This document shows positions 43,117 to 53,365 of a stretch of DNA of 64,000 bases, piece after piece (the first letter of the stretch is position 1; every line of letters starts with the position of its first letter). Source of the DNA: Didymella arachidicola (lineage: Eukaryota > Ascomycota > Dothideomycetes > Pleosporales > Didymellaceae). The stretch is from the NCBI GenBank assembly GCA_016630955.3, contig CM049989.1, positions 868,001 to 932,000 on the forward strand. The letters are read 5' to 3'. The notes under the pieces were generated by a model, which worked only from the letters and a program-made list of their open reading frames with translations, was not told where the DNA came from and ran no database searches. The translations under genes were made by a program, and so were the position numbers.

Positions 43117-45222
43117 TCACCGCCGCACACTCGCCCCATTCAACGCCGGAGCAGGCGACGCGTCGCGCCCAAACCAGCCCCCGACACTGCTCGTCCGCCG
43201 ACTCCGCACCGTCGCCGTCCGCGCGATGCTGTCACGCATCTGGTTCATGATGCCCTTGAAACTCAGCACCTCGGGCCGGTCGAGATCAAACGGATCCGAC
43301 TGCCGGTCCAGGCGGCTCATGCTGGTGAGCGGGCCGCCCGTGAGAGGCGCCGGTGTGATGGGTGCCGTGAGATAGTTGGTCGGCGGGCGGCTGGCGCCGG
43401 GGTTGCTGGGCAGGCCGGGCGTGAACATTGTCCCTGGGCGGCTGGCGCCGGGCTCGCCGAAGAATGCGTAGTTGGATTCGCGGGCGGTGGGGAAGGCGGA
43501 GTAGATGCTGAGTGGTGTTCTGGGCTGCGAAAAGGATGCCTGGTTTGGTATCGGCGGGATGGGTGAAGGGTCCGCGAAGGGGTCCCCGATATAGACCGAT
43601 GATGCTGGGTGAGAGTTTAAAGCTGATGCTGAGCTTTGCGTGCGTCGATGTGTTGGTCCCGTAGTGGCTGTCTGGGCCGTCATCTGGGAATCTCGCAGCC
43701 AGTCCGGCGCGCCATCGATCCGATCGATGAGTGACGCAAAAGGATCGCGGACAAGACGAGGTGTTGCCGCAGGCTGAGGCGGGCTAGGTTCGCGAGCTTG
43801 CTCGCCCATCGCGTCTGGGTTGGAGATGCGCAAGTTCCTGGGCGGATCTGGTGTCGGGTCTGCGAAAGGATTTCCAATGTCGTTATTGCGCGTTGGCCCC
43901 TCTGCTATTCCGAGGAAGGGAGACTGGGAGGACACACTGCTGTTCTTCTTGCGCAGCACATTACGCTCGCTCTTTCTGCTTGACATGCGTCGGACAAAGC
44001 CACCACCAATCTCAGACTGTCCTTGTGTTTCGCTGATGGACCTGCCTCGCCCACTTGAGGTCGTGGAGTATACCGAGCCAACACTTGATCGTGGCTGATG
44101 TCGCTGATATGGCTTGTCCAGAGGCCCTGTCTTTTCGCTCCTCAGTCTTGCAAGGAAACCGGCAGGTACCGCTTTCAATTTTGAGACAAAGCTCGTGGAC
44201 TGCTCAAAACTCGATGTTACTTCGCTCTTCTCGTTCCAGCTACTTTTTCTCGACTTGCGTCGTCTCAGAAGGAAAAACACAAGCAGACTCAGCAAAGCCA
44301 GACCTGCGAGGCCTCCAATGACACCTCCAACAATCCCGCCAACGTTAGGCTGACTGCTGCTGTGGGAAGAAGAAGAGTGCCCATTTCCAGTGTGGCCATC
44401 TCCAGTGTGGCCATCTCCGGGCGTTTGTGCGCCTTGCTCCGGTGCAATGATACCAACAGGGCCAACTGTAGGTCTCCCCCCTGCAATGGAGCTGGTCTGC
44501 GAGAGAAGACCTGCGATGGACGTTGCCTGCGAAACCGCTTGCGATGTTGCGCTGGATTCTAGAATCTCCGGGACTGCCGCAAAGGACGTAGGGATTGTGG
44601 CTGCCGTCGAGTCGGTCACAGTCGGTTGGGCAATAGGCGGAGGAGATGCTGGCGCAGACGATGTTGGGGCAATAGGCGCTGGCGGCGACGATGACGGCGA
44701 CGCGATTACAGCTGTTTCGATAGTGTCAGAGCTTGTTGGAGCTATCCTCGCGGGAGGAAAGTCAGGAGCTGCAGCAACTTGCGAGGGGACAACAAGTGTA
44801 CCGCTGAAAGGTGAAAGGGTGTTGGTAGGTTGAGTGTCTGACGTTGATGCTGATGGCTGAAGAACTGCAGGTAAAGGAGTTGTCGCAAGCGGGATGAGAA
44901 CTTCGCTAATCGTACCTATTGCCGTAGATGTCGCTGCTTGTGTTGTAGGCAGAGGCACGGCCGCCGACTGTTCGACTGGAGAAGATGATGCCGGGGGCGC
45001 GGGCGGTGGTGATGGCTGCTGTTGTTGAGATGTTGAAGGATTGGCAGCGGTTTGCTGTGTCTGTACTGGTTGTTCTGCGGCTTTTGAAGTGGTTGATGCG
45101 ATGGGAGCAGCTGCTGTTGGCGTTGCTACTGGTGTCGAAGTCGACGTGGCCGCTGTACGGGCCCGGGAGCGAGTACATCGTCTCCCGCTCACAGTCGTGA
45201 TCGACTCTTGCGGAGTGGCCAT
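43117..45222 (-). CDS. Single-pass Ser/Thr-rich membrane protein, cell-wall sensor-like layout
   Basis: Predicted 701 residues, one exon, ATG 45222. The N-terminal 270 residues are almost wholly Ser, Thr, Ala and Pro, as in heavily O-mannosylated surface proteins, followed by a Gly/His/Ser spacer (GDGHTGDGHTGNGHSSSSHS). The membrane helix at about 290-320 is GGVIGGLAGLALLSLLVFFL and is followed by RRRKSRKSS. The cytoplasmic tail of about 380 residues is Ser/Arg-rich and disordered, with repeated NPFADPTPDPP/DPFADPSPIPP-type motifs. No signal peptide is visible before the Ser/Thr region (MATPQESITTVSGRRCTRSR), so it would insert as a signal-anchor protein unless an upstream exon exists. It resembles the Mid2/Wsc class in layout only; no Cys-rich WSC domain is present. 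The SH3 gene at 11216 has the same overall plan. Confidence 0.8.
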   Translation of the reverse strand: MATPQESITTVSGRRCTRSRARTAATSTSTPVATPTAAAPIASTTSKAAEQPVQTQQTAANPSTSQQQQPSPPPAPPASSSPVEQSAAVPLPTTQAATSTAIGTISEVLIPLATTPLPAVLQPSASTSDTQPTNTLSPFSGTLVVPSQVAAAPDFPPARIAPTSSDTIETAVIASPSSSPPAPIAPTSSAPASPPPIAQPTVTDSTAATIPTSFAAVPEILESSATSQAVSQATSIAGLLSQTSSIAGGRPTVGPVGIIAPEQGAQTPGDGHTGDGHTGNGHSSSSHSSSQPNVGGIVGGVIGGLAGLALLSLLVFFLLRRRKSRKSSWNEKSEVTSSFEQSTSFVSKLKAVPAGFLARLRSEKTGPLDKPYQRHQPRSSVGSVYSTTSSGRGRSISETQGQSEIGGGFVRRMSSRKSERNVLRKKNSSVSSQSPFLGIAEGPTRNNDIGNPFADPTPDPPRNLRISNPDAMGEQAREPSPPQPAATPRLVRDPFASLIDRIDGAPDWLRDSQMTAQTATTGPTHRRTQSSASALNSHPASSVYIGDPFADPSPIPPIPNQASFSQPRTPLSIYSAFPTARESNYAFFGEPGASRPGTMFTPGLPSNPGASRPPTNYLTAPITPAPLTGGPLTSMSRLDRQSDPFDLDRPEVLSFKGIMNQMRDSIARTATVRSRRTSSVGGWFGRDASPAPALNGASVRR

Positions 45223-46176
45223 GCAGGCGGCACAATCATGAAAGAAACGCTACAAGGGCTCAGAGAAACAGACAGAAATGAGGAAATGCAAGCGCCGCAG
45301 ACGCTTTGTGCATATTAACGAGGGAATCGAAGCCTTGCCGCGGGCAAAGTTGGAGATCTGGAGTGACAGTGAAGTTCTCAGTAGACGTTCGAACACATTG
45401 GAGCGCTGTCGCTCGTTGGCATGAGGTGGTGCGCTTGGGTCGTTCTGAAACGCGGGCAGCTTCAGGTGCCGCTCAAGCTGCTTCCAAGCACCGACTACAA
45501 CAAACCTGAAGCATGATAGGCCTCGCCATCGCCAGTCTCAGCCCCATGATCATCTCGAGCGGATATCTATGCGCTAAACATTGAGCAAGGGCGATTTTGT
45601 GTGAAGCCGACATGCCTTAGACGACGTTGTCGTTAGAATGGCGATAATTTGGGAGAAGGAGAGGGGCAGCCTCGCACTGGACTGCAGGTGAGCAACCGAG
45701 CGCGCACGTGATACCGGTGCCTCAGCTTAGCAGCTCTGCCGAAGCCGCTGAGGCTGATGGGCGTTTCAGGCTCTCGGATGCTTCTAGTTGCGTCGCCGCG
45801 ATGTCACTGGAATGTGCTGCACGCCAGTTTGCATCAAATTGAGGCCGTCATGTCGGGCGCTGTGAATGTTCCGCGGCCAAGACGAACGCGTGCCATCGGC
45901 AGCGTGACATCTGTCAATGGCCTATGGTACCATTCTTCTGTATCCTCGCTGCTTGCGCTGCTGGTCGCTCTCGATTGCGCGACCCTGCGACCTTTTGTTG
46001 TGGAGACGATCGCTCCAGCGCTGCATGTGCGCGCAGAGATGGCAACAACCGAGCACCTGCATCCCAGGGTTGGCAAGCACCAAAAAGACACGTTCAACAA
46101 TTGCGAGAGCCAGACACCAACAGCCTCACTCCTAGCTCGCTGAGCAACTGCGGCTTCCGGCACTCCACTCAAGGCT
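45223..46176. other. Divergent intergenic region
   Basis: About 950 bases between two divergent genes. Short ORFs only; no RNA gene is recognised. Confidence 0.45.
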
Positions 46177-48377
46177 ATGTTCAACTTCAGTGGTACGTAC
46201 CGATCGCGGCTCCATTGGCGAGTGCCCCAATCTACGTCATGTCTCTACGAACCTCGTTGGCTCCACATGTGTACTGGGAAGACGTCTTTTGTATTTATCC
46301 ATACCCGAAACATCTACAGGACTCTCCATGTTCTGCTTCATATCCATCTATCAGGCGGCCACGGTCATCGACTTGTGGTCACGTTTCGTTTGTCCCCTCA
46401 ACATCACACGTGTTTCGTTTGAGACACAACCGCACAGGTAACAATGTTGCTGATCTAGGGCTATCCAGGTCACCTTCTAGCGGGGCAGCACGACACGCAA
46501 CAGGCTCGACCTCCTCCAGCGAAACCAACACCAGCAACCTTCCCGGCTCTGGATCCACCCAAGCCTTCGATAGGGACCCTGCCGGAATTCTGGTGCAAGG
46601 AGAATGTGACTGGGATCACCAAACATTTTCTGAGTCTGAAGAAGCCATCCGACGTCACAAAAGAGACTCTGGCGCAGCTGAATGTTACCTTTAATCCTGA
46701 GTGTAATTTCGAAACAATACTATCATCGTTATCCAACGATGCTTCCAGGCACATACCGCCCGCTTCCTGGTTGCAAGCCCCGGAGCAGCAGGACTCTACT
46801 GAGCAAGACTCGGTCATTACACTCCTTAGTAATGGTAGAAGGACACCGGACCGCAAAGAATTCTTTGTCCGCGCCAGAGAGTTGCTTTTCAGAAATGAGG
46901 ATGCGTTCTCTACGCTCACGCGGAAGAATACTGGAAGCTCAGTCCCATTGCGATTTGCGCACTTTCGCAAGTTCTGGGAAGGCCTCGATAATATGGCATA
47001 TTATTGGGATGATTCATTGGATGATTACCGGCCACCAGAAGTAAACGCTGACGACCCAGTTGATGGGACAACTCTTTCTCCCAGGGAAGTTGCAGGGGCC
47101 AGCGGTCAAGAAACACGCACTGAAACAAAGACCGACTGGATTGCAAAGATGGGCAGCGGATTTGGCTCCCCCGATGGCAGTGAGCCTCGAAAGAAAGTGA
47201 AGACAGAGGCGGTTAGTGATCAAACCATGGCTAGTTCCACGCAAAGACACGGGTTTGGTGGACCGATCGCTGCCCAGACTGTAGCAATCACTCCAAGCAG
47301 GGTTCTGCCATCCAGGATTGCTCCTTCTAGATTTCCGACCCCAATAAACATGGAACCTCAAGAAAAGCCGGCAGACATGTCTCATGGCTCCTATCGGGGC
47401 TACCGTATTGGCAATGGTGTAGAGATGCCTGATCAGTATCGTGTCGATTGCGTCCGGGCTTTCGTCGAACCTGTTGCTTGGGCGTTTGGTATCACTCTTG
47501 CACAGCATCGAAGGCCCCCTCTGCTGATGTTAGAGCACGTGCGTTTCCCTGTGCGTATGAGCTCAGTAGCATGGAGAGGACCGCAAGACCGGACGAAAGC
47601 ACGGCAGGGTTGGATGGAAGGGCCTGTATTAGGTGTTCAGTGTCGACCAGATGTTGGATTTGGAGTCTCTGGCAACAAAGACGCAGAGTCTACTTTAGAC
47701 GCCATCCGTGAGCTCGGTGGTCTTCTACTACTAGCCCAAGAACGCTCAAGAGAAGGCAAGACCGAACAGCTTGCTGGCGAAGGCAAGTGGTGGACTACAA
47801 AGGAACGCTGGGGAGGCGGCCCTGGAGGCGAAATCGGAGATATTGCGACATCCAGCAAGACGTCAGGCACCGTAACTGCGTCTAATACTCAGGAAAAGCC
47901 CGTTCATAGGAACATGGACGGGTCCAGGGTACGAAGGCGGCCCTCTCCCGCGCAGATTTGGAAGGTTGTCAAACCGGGCACCCCTCTTTGGGACCCTAAA
48001 GTCGTCTATGAGGCAATTGGCAAAGACAAGGGCAGAGAATGGGACGATGTAAGCCACTTGCCCCTGTCAAGTTGCAAGTCGATGTTCTGCTGACATGTAC
48101 ACAGGTCTTCATGGTTTCGTCATTGAACCACCACGTTAGCCTGTTGAAGCTGCACGTACACCCAGCGTATCTGGACTACATTACGTACGGAAAGCTTCCC
48201 GAAGACCAACCCTCGGATCCCAACTGGTGCTCCCCCAAGCTTGAAAGGACACGATGGTTCGATCTATTCAATGTAGATGACCGCACTGAAGCTATGAGAG
48301 GTCTTTGGGGCGTCATGTCCTATTTGTTACGAGCTGAGGATGCGGGCCAAGAAGACGTTGTTATGGGAAGCTCATGA
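46177..48377 (+). CDS. Conserved-looking fungal protein of unknown function
   Basis: The large exon (46469-48048) has no ATG at its 5' end. A 16-base first exon at 46177-46192 (MFNFSG) spliced through a 276-bp intron (GTACGT...TCCAG) fits the frame. A third exon at 48105-48377 completes 622 residues. Features: a Pro-rich N terminus, PEFWCKENVTGITKHFLSLK, a compact block with aromatic residues (RKFWEGLDNMAYYWDDSLDD), a disordered middle with a possible nuclear signal (EPRKKVKTE), a folded block at about 420-490 (CVRAFVEPVAWAFGITLAQH, RRPPLLMLEHVRFPVRMSSV), and a C-terminal block SSLNHHVSLLKLHVHPAYLD. No catalytic motif is recognised. The order of folded blocks separated by linkers suggests an adaptor or nuclear factor; this is only a guess. 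The first exon is the least certain part. Confidence 0.75.
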
Positions 48378-50161
48378 TGACACGAATCGCGGTTTACGAC
48401 CCCACGATGAAGTTCCAGAATACGCCAAGAAGCACGCCCACACAGTCAGATTCCGATTTCCCGGATTGCGGATGTTGTGAAGACATTAACTCGCCTTCGC
48501 TTCTCCGGAGATCCTCGGGTGCATCGTGTAGGGACCAGATCGATGTTCGTAACGACACCTTACGAACCTACCGTCATAGCGCCTTTGCACCATCATCGAC
48601 CTCTTTGATCCTCGAATTAATGTGAAGCAAGGCTAAGCTTCGCCTGTACAGAAATGCCGTGCTGCACGCCAGGAGACTTGCGTCTATCCACACGTTGCTC
48701 TTCGAAGGCCTCGCGCGAGGTGACCCTCAAGGTGACCTTCAAGGTGACAGAAACGAGTTGAGACAAGCGCACAAGATTTGGTCAAATGAGCTCATCATGG
48801 TCGGCCGTTGCAAAGGGATGTGTTCAACGTCTTAGACGAATCGTATCCAATATAGTGGCGCACAAAGTTGTCGAACAAGAACGGCCGATGCAACGACGCC
48901 ACAACGCGATTGGCAACCGCCTTACCTGCCATTTGTGTCATCTATAATTGTGCTCCCTTTGGTCGACGTTCCACCTACAGCGTTCTCACGTGCAAAAGCC
49001 TTCATTGGTCAGACTGCAACGGCACTCGTGACGACACTTCTGCATTAGCGACAAAACGTCTCTTCGTATCACACGTTGTGACAAAATGAGAACACATACG
49101 GACAGATATGTGATGGCAGATGTCAAAGGCCTTCGTGATGGGGGCTAAGACGTCTAGTTGAAGAAGATGCCTTCAGCATCGTGGCTGAGCACAAGGCCTC
49201 CAGGATCCAACTCTTTCTTACTCACAGGGGCTCCCTTATGCACGCCACTGCTGACTCCGAGTCTTTAGCAGTCTGCAGGGCTTTCTATGTACGACAAGAA
49301 CGATTGTTAGTACCAATCGCATGGTCGATGGGGGCGAGATTCGTGATGGCTCAATCGCAATCACGCACTAGCAACCAGAGCTAGAACAGGTGGGCTCGTA
49401 CAAGCCTCGCGTTTCGAGTCTCACCTCGGGTAATAGCTCAGAAGAGCAATCAGCATGGATTGCGAGCAATTCTTGGAGCTTGACGGACCCAGACATCTCG
49501 ATGCGCACGGGCAGTGCTGCAGCTTCCCTCTGAGAGACCCGCTGACCGGGTTCAGAGGAATGTAAGACGCTTCGAGGTACCTAGGTACCAGGCAAGCATC
49601 GACATTTGGTCGGACCGCGGTATTACTGCTTACATCGCTTGGAAGCTCTATGCTGGACTGCATTCTTATACTGAGCTGCCTCTGTCGGAATTGCTAAAAG
49701 GCGGGATGTTATCGGACCTTCACAGCATATAGGCCGGCCGCCTTAGCTGATCAAAGGCGCAGAGCAAGTGGCCGCAGGTCCAGGGGCGCCTTCCCATGGC
49801 AGAGTAACAGTGGCTGGATAGACTACGACGAGTCGAAGGCGGCGGTCAGCAGCCATCTTGATGCTTTCCGTCGAGCATGCTGGCAGCCTTACCTTTGCAA
49901 GGGGATATAAAAGTTTCGTTTCCACGACGTATCCACAACACATCAAGCTGTCACTTCTTACATTGACATAACATCACTTCAAATCTCTTCCTGCAGTTAC
50001 TTCCCTGTCTTTCCAAGATCGTACTTTGCCACACACTAAGTGCTTGCGTGTACCACGCAGACTCTCAGTCCTACTAGAACATCACCTGGTCTGCCAACAA
50101 ACCCCCCGAAGCCCACTCCGACCACCACTTCGTCGTGGTCTTGTCAAGCCGTAACGACACA
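48378..50161. other. Gene-free stretch before the cupin gene
   Basis: About 1.8 kb. I see no gene. It contains three imperfect copies of AAGGTGACC-like sequence at about 48718-48750 and a perfect 14-bp palindrome GGTACCTAGGTACC at 49576-49589. Confidence 0.4.
49906..49912 (+). promoter_or_regulatory. TATA box upstream of the cupin gene
   Basis: TATAAAA in the context GGGGATATAAAAG lies about 250 bases before the ATG at 50162. It implies a 5' UTR of about 200 bases if used. Confidence 0.45.
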
Positions 50162-50898
50162 ATGTACACCCCCGTAGTGATCATCACTGCTCTTCTAGGC
50201 CTCATCAACTCAGCATGCGCTGCGAAAGCACAGAACCCGAATCTTAATGCCATGCTCAAGATGGCAGCAACGAATTATGATAGGCATACGCTTCTTCCAA
50301 AAGACAGCGACTGGTACTACGACTTCTTCACCCATCCTGACTACAACAGCACAGTCGGCGCCGTCATCACTGCTGACGCTGCGACATTCCCAGCAGTGAC
50401 CGGCATGGGCATCAGCTACGCTCTACTGAGACTCGGGCCCTGCAGTATGCTCCCGCCTCATTTTCACCAGCGCGCAGACAACGCTGTCATGGGTATTATG
50501 GGAACCACGACGAGCTGGATGATCAACGAAAACCACGTGCGCACAGTCAAAGTCGACATCGTACCTTTCCGAGTGACAATCTTCCCGCGGGGGAGCTTGC
50601 ACGTTATGCAGAACAACGGTTGGTCTCCACGCTTGCGCTTCGCTCCACGGTATTGCACTAACGTAGTCCAGGCTGCGAACCTGCTCTTCTCATTAGTGCA
50701 TTGAACAGCGACGATAGTGGTACACTGAATGCACTCAATGGTCTCTGGCAGATCCCCGACGACATGAAGCGAGCGGCGTTCGGTCAAGAATATCTGAACA
50801 CTACACAGCTAGGCAGCAAGATACCACCTGTTGGAACTGGCGCGGTCGATGGCAGTTTTGAATGCCGGAAGAGGTGCGGGATTGAGCACGGAAAGTAG
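50162..50898 (+). CDS. Secreted cupin (germin/spherulin-like)
   Basis: Predicted 227-residue secreted protein from two exons (50162-50618, 50672-50898; GTTGGT...TCCAG). The signal peptide is MYTPVVIITALLGLINSACA. A single cupin barrel follows: motif 1 LLRLGPCSMLPPHFHQRADN and motif 2 TIFPRGSLHVMQNNGCEPAL. The metal-binding histidines HxH and the later His are present, but the Glu normally found in motif 1 of germin-like proteins (H-x-H-x4-E pattern) is replaced in the ADN stretch. Metal binding or enzyme activity may therefore differ. The C-terminal part includes ALNGLWQIPDDMKRAAFGQ and the tail GSFECRKRCG with two Cys that could pair. Spherulin-1-like proteins are stress or development related in other organisms. 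It faces a Zn2Cys6 gene 409 bases away. Confidence 0.85.
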
Positions 50899-51306
50899 GC
50901 TTTCTTCCAAAGCAGAGGCGATAAGATTTCGGTCTGTTATAGCGTGCTGGCATGGGAGGTCTTGAGCGATGACGAATTTTCTCTTACAAAGTCATGATGT
51001 ATGAGGAGATTACATCCGCTGTGAAGAATTCAGTGTTGTTACTGTCTAATTGGGGTATCTTTCGCAAAGTTCCTGCCTGCCGGCGCCTGCCAAACGGTAG
51101 TGTATGTACATGTGAAGTCCCTCGTGATGGTCATCAGAAGGATATTTTCGTCGTGAGCTGATCCCCGCGGTAGCGAAGAGATGGTGATGTCCCATGGCTT
51201 CTTTGGCGACAAGTTTAGTGCCGCATGGTTAGATCCCTGCTGTTGTCCCGCTTTCAACTAAGGCTTGTGTCAACACCCAACCAGGGTCTAAGTGTCGTAA
51301 GCGTGG
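50899..51306. other. Convergent gap between cupin and regulator
   Basis: About 410 bases of 3' flanks with no gene. Confidence 0.5.
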
Positions 51307-53365
51307 CTACTGCGCTTCTTTCGTCACACTCACATTCGAAAAGACGGTGTCTTGACCGTCGCCAGTGAGCCTGCCGCTCATCATTCTGACCACCTCGTCC
51401 GTCCATTGAAACGTAGAGGCGTCGATCCGTTGATAGTCCAGAAGTGCATTCAGGCCTTTGAGAATCCATGCCTGAATGTCAGGAGCGACATATTCGTAAG
51501 CCATGACAAAACTAAAGGAGGTGTGTAGAGCGCCAATTGGCTTCGTTGACCATGCTTCCTCCCAGGTTTTGCAAATTTCGAGAGCCAGAGACCGACTCTC
51601 CGATTCTAATATGTTGATGATGGGATCAGAGGGTGGGAGCAACTTGATCAAGTATTCGTTGACCATTATGCAAAGGGCCCAGAAGCTGTTGTACCCAACG
51701 TTGTCGCGCCAGCTGCTGAAGTGGTATGACGTCGGGATTGGATTGCCCTCTTCGGTGCTGGGTAGCTCGGTAACTGTTGTCCCGTTGGTAAATTTGGTGT
51801 TCATATCGACGCCCAGCGCACAGAAGGAGTTTCGGAGGTTCTGGACCTTGCAGAGCACGTTCGCACGCGTGGAGATGTATGCAAAAGATGCCCCACCATC
51901 ATACGTCCCTTCGTTCTGAAGCTCCGAACTGAAGTCGGCGTTGTCGTAACTGTCAACTGAGTAGTCGAGTGAAGGACACGTATCAGGCGGGCTATGACTG
52001 TGTTCGGATCTCGAGTTTATCATGTCGAGGTTGGGGTCGATGCAGGAATCGTTACGCATACTGTTCACACTCACTGCAAATGGCGCTCGTAGAGTGTTCA
52101 GTTCCTTCAGGTCTCTGAGGATATCCGGTAGTTGGGCAAAGGCCCGTAGGAGGTCCGTATGTAATCTTTCATTGAAATCAAGTCCATTGTCGTCGAAGGC
52201 GATATCTCGCCATTCTGGTGCGGCGAGAAAGCAGGGCTTGCGTTCGTAACACGCAGACACTATCTAATAAGTGTCAGTATGTAGCAGTGTGTTGAAGGGC
52301 CTGTGACTCACAATTCCTCCTCGATTGAACCTTAATATGTCTTTCGCGAAGGGATCGTTAAATTGACTAGGCCCTTGTAGTTCCATGAGTCGCCCAGCCC
52401 CGCCGACATGAGCTAGATATCGATTGCCTTTCCGAGGTCCCGCAAGTGCCTGAGACCAAATCAGTTCAGACTTCAGGCGACCTAGCGCGTGACCTACCTC
52501 CACCAGTCCAAGAAGCACCGAAGCGCACAGTGTGTTCGTAGACATTCCTTCGTGAGAATCCTCCAAACAACTTTGGAGCGTTCTGATAGCACGCAGATAC
52601 AGATTGATGCTGACAACGTCATTGGACGTTTTTTTGTACATCAAAGACGTATGGGCATTGATTAGAACAGCCACCGCGGCGTCGAGAGCAGGACTATGGC
52701 CAATTCGGGAAGGTACCTCCTGTATGAAGGGTCCAAATGCAGACATCTGGAGGCCTACGCTACCTGCACTGATCGTTGCAACTAAAGCACGGGAAAGCTC
52801 ATAATGCTGTGATGGTGATGGCTGTCGAAGAAGGGGTGAACGGGATGGACTTAGACTCGCCGTGCTCGTCGAAGGCGACCTTGATGCAGGTTTCCGTGAT
52901 TGAGTATGTCTGCCAGCTATCCTGAACTTGTGTACTGTTGATCCATCTAAATTGACTTTCTCGTGTACCTGAGTGAGATACGTTGGATTGGGATCTGTTC
53001 CACCATTAGTGCTTAGACATCGATCATACGCTGTTCTCCAACAATACATACCAGCTTCAGCTGCTACCAATAGATTTTTACCAGATTGCGTGCTATTTGC
53101 GCCGGTGATCAGACTTGGCCCAAGGTCTTTGAACGTGTGGCGTGCTGGAGGGCCAGGACAGCACTTGCCGTTCTTTTGACAGTTTAGACAGTTTGGCCAT
53201 GTCTCATCTTTGAGGTGTCAGCAATGGCAGAGCTTGATGAGAGAATTTAGTACTTGCCACATTTTATCTTTCTCTTTCTACAAATTAGGCAGCCGGTTGA
53301 CTGTCAACCATTAGTCATAGTCTGGATGGAGGCTTAGTCGATTGTACCTTCGGTACTCCTACCAT
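51307..53365 (-). CDS. Zn2Cys6 transcription factor with a GC-AG intron in the zinc cluster
   Basis: Predicted 637 residues from four exons: 53348-53365, 53258-53300, 52312-53207 and 51307-52263. The 18-base first exon encodes MVGVPK. The zinc cluster spans three exons and has six cysteines: GCLICRKRKIKCDETWPNCL and NCQKNGKCCPGPPARHTF. Intron 2 (53208-53257) has donor G|GCAAGT, a GC-AG intron; using it restores KCDETWPNC exactly. The rest is a C-terminal fungal-specific region with an N-terminal Ser/Pro linker, blocks such as RALVATISAGSVGLQMSAFG, ALDAAVAVLINAHTSLMYKK, KGNRYLAHVGGAGRLMELQG and a final helical part ending SVTKEAQ. The type with MVGVPKSTGC start is common in fungal regulators. 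Targets are unknown; the convergent cupin gene is one candidate. Confidence 0.85.

Noticed and set aside
49423..49500. tRNA-like D-arm text (TAGCTCAG...GAGC)
   Set aside because: No acceptor pairing, no anticodon stem and no T arm at the right distance.
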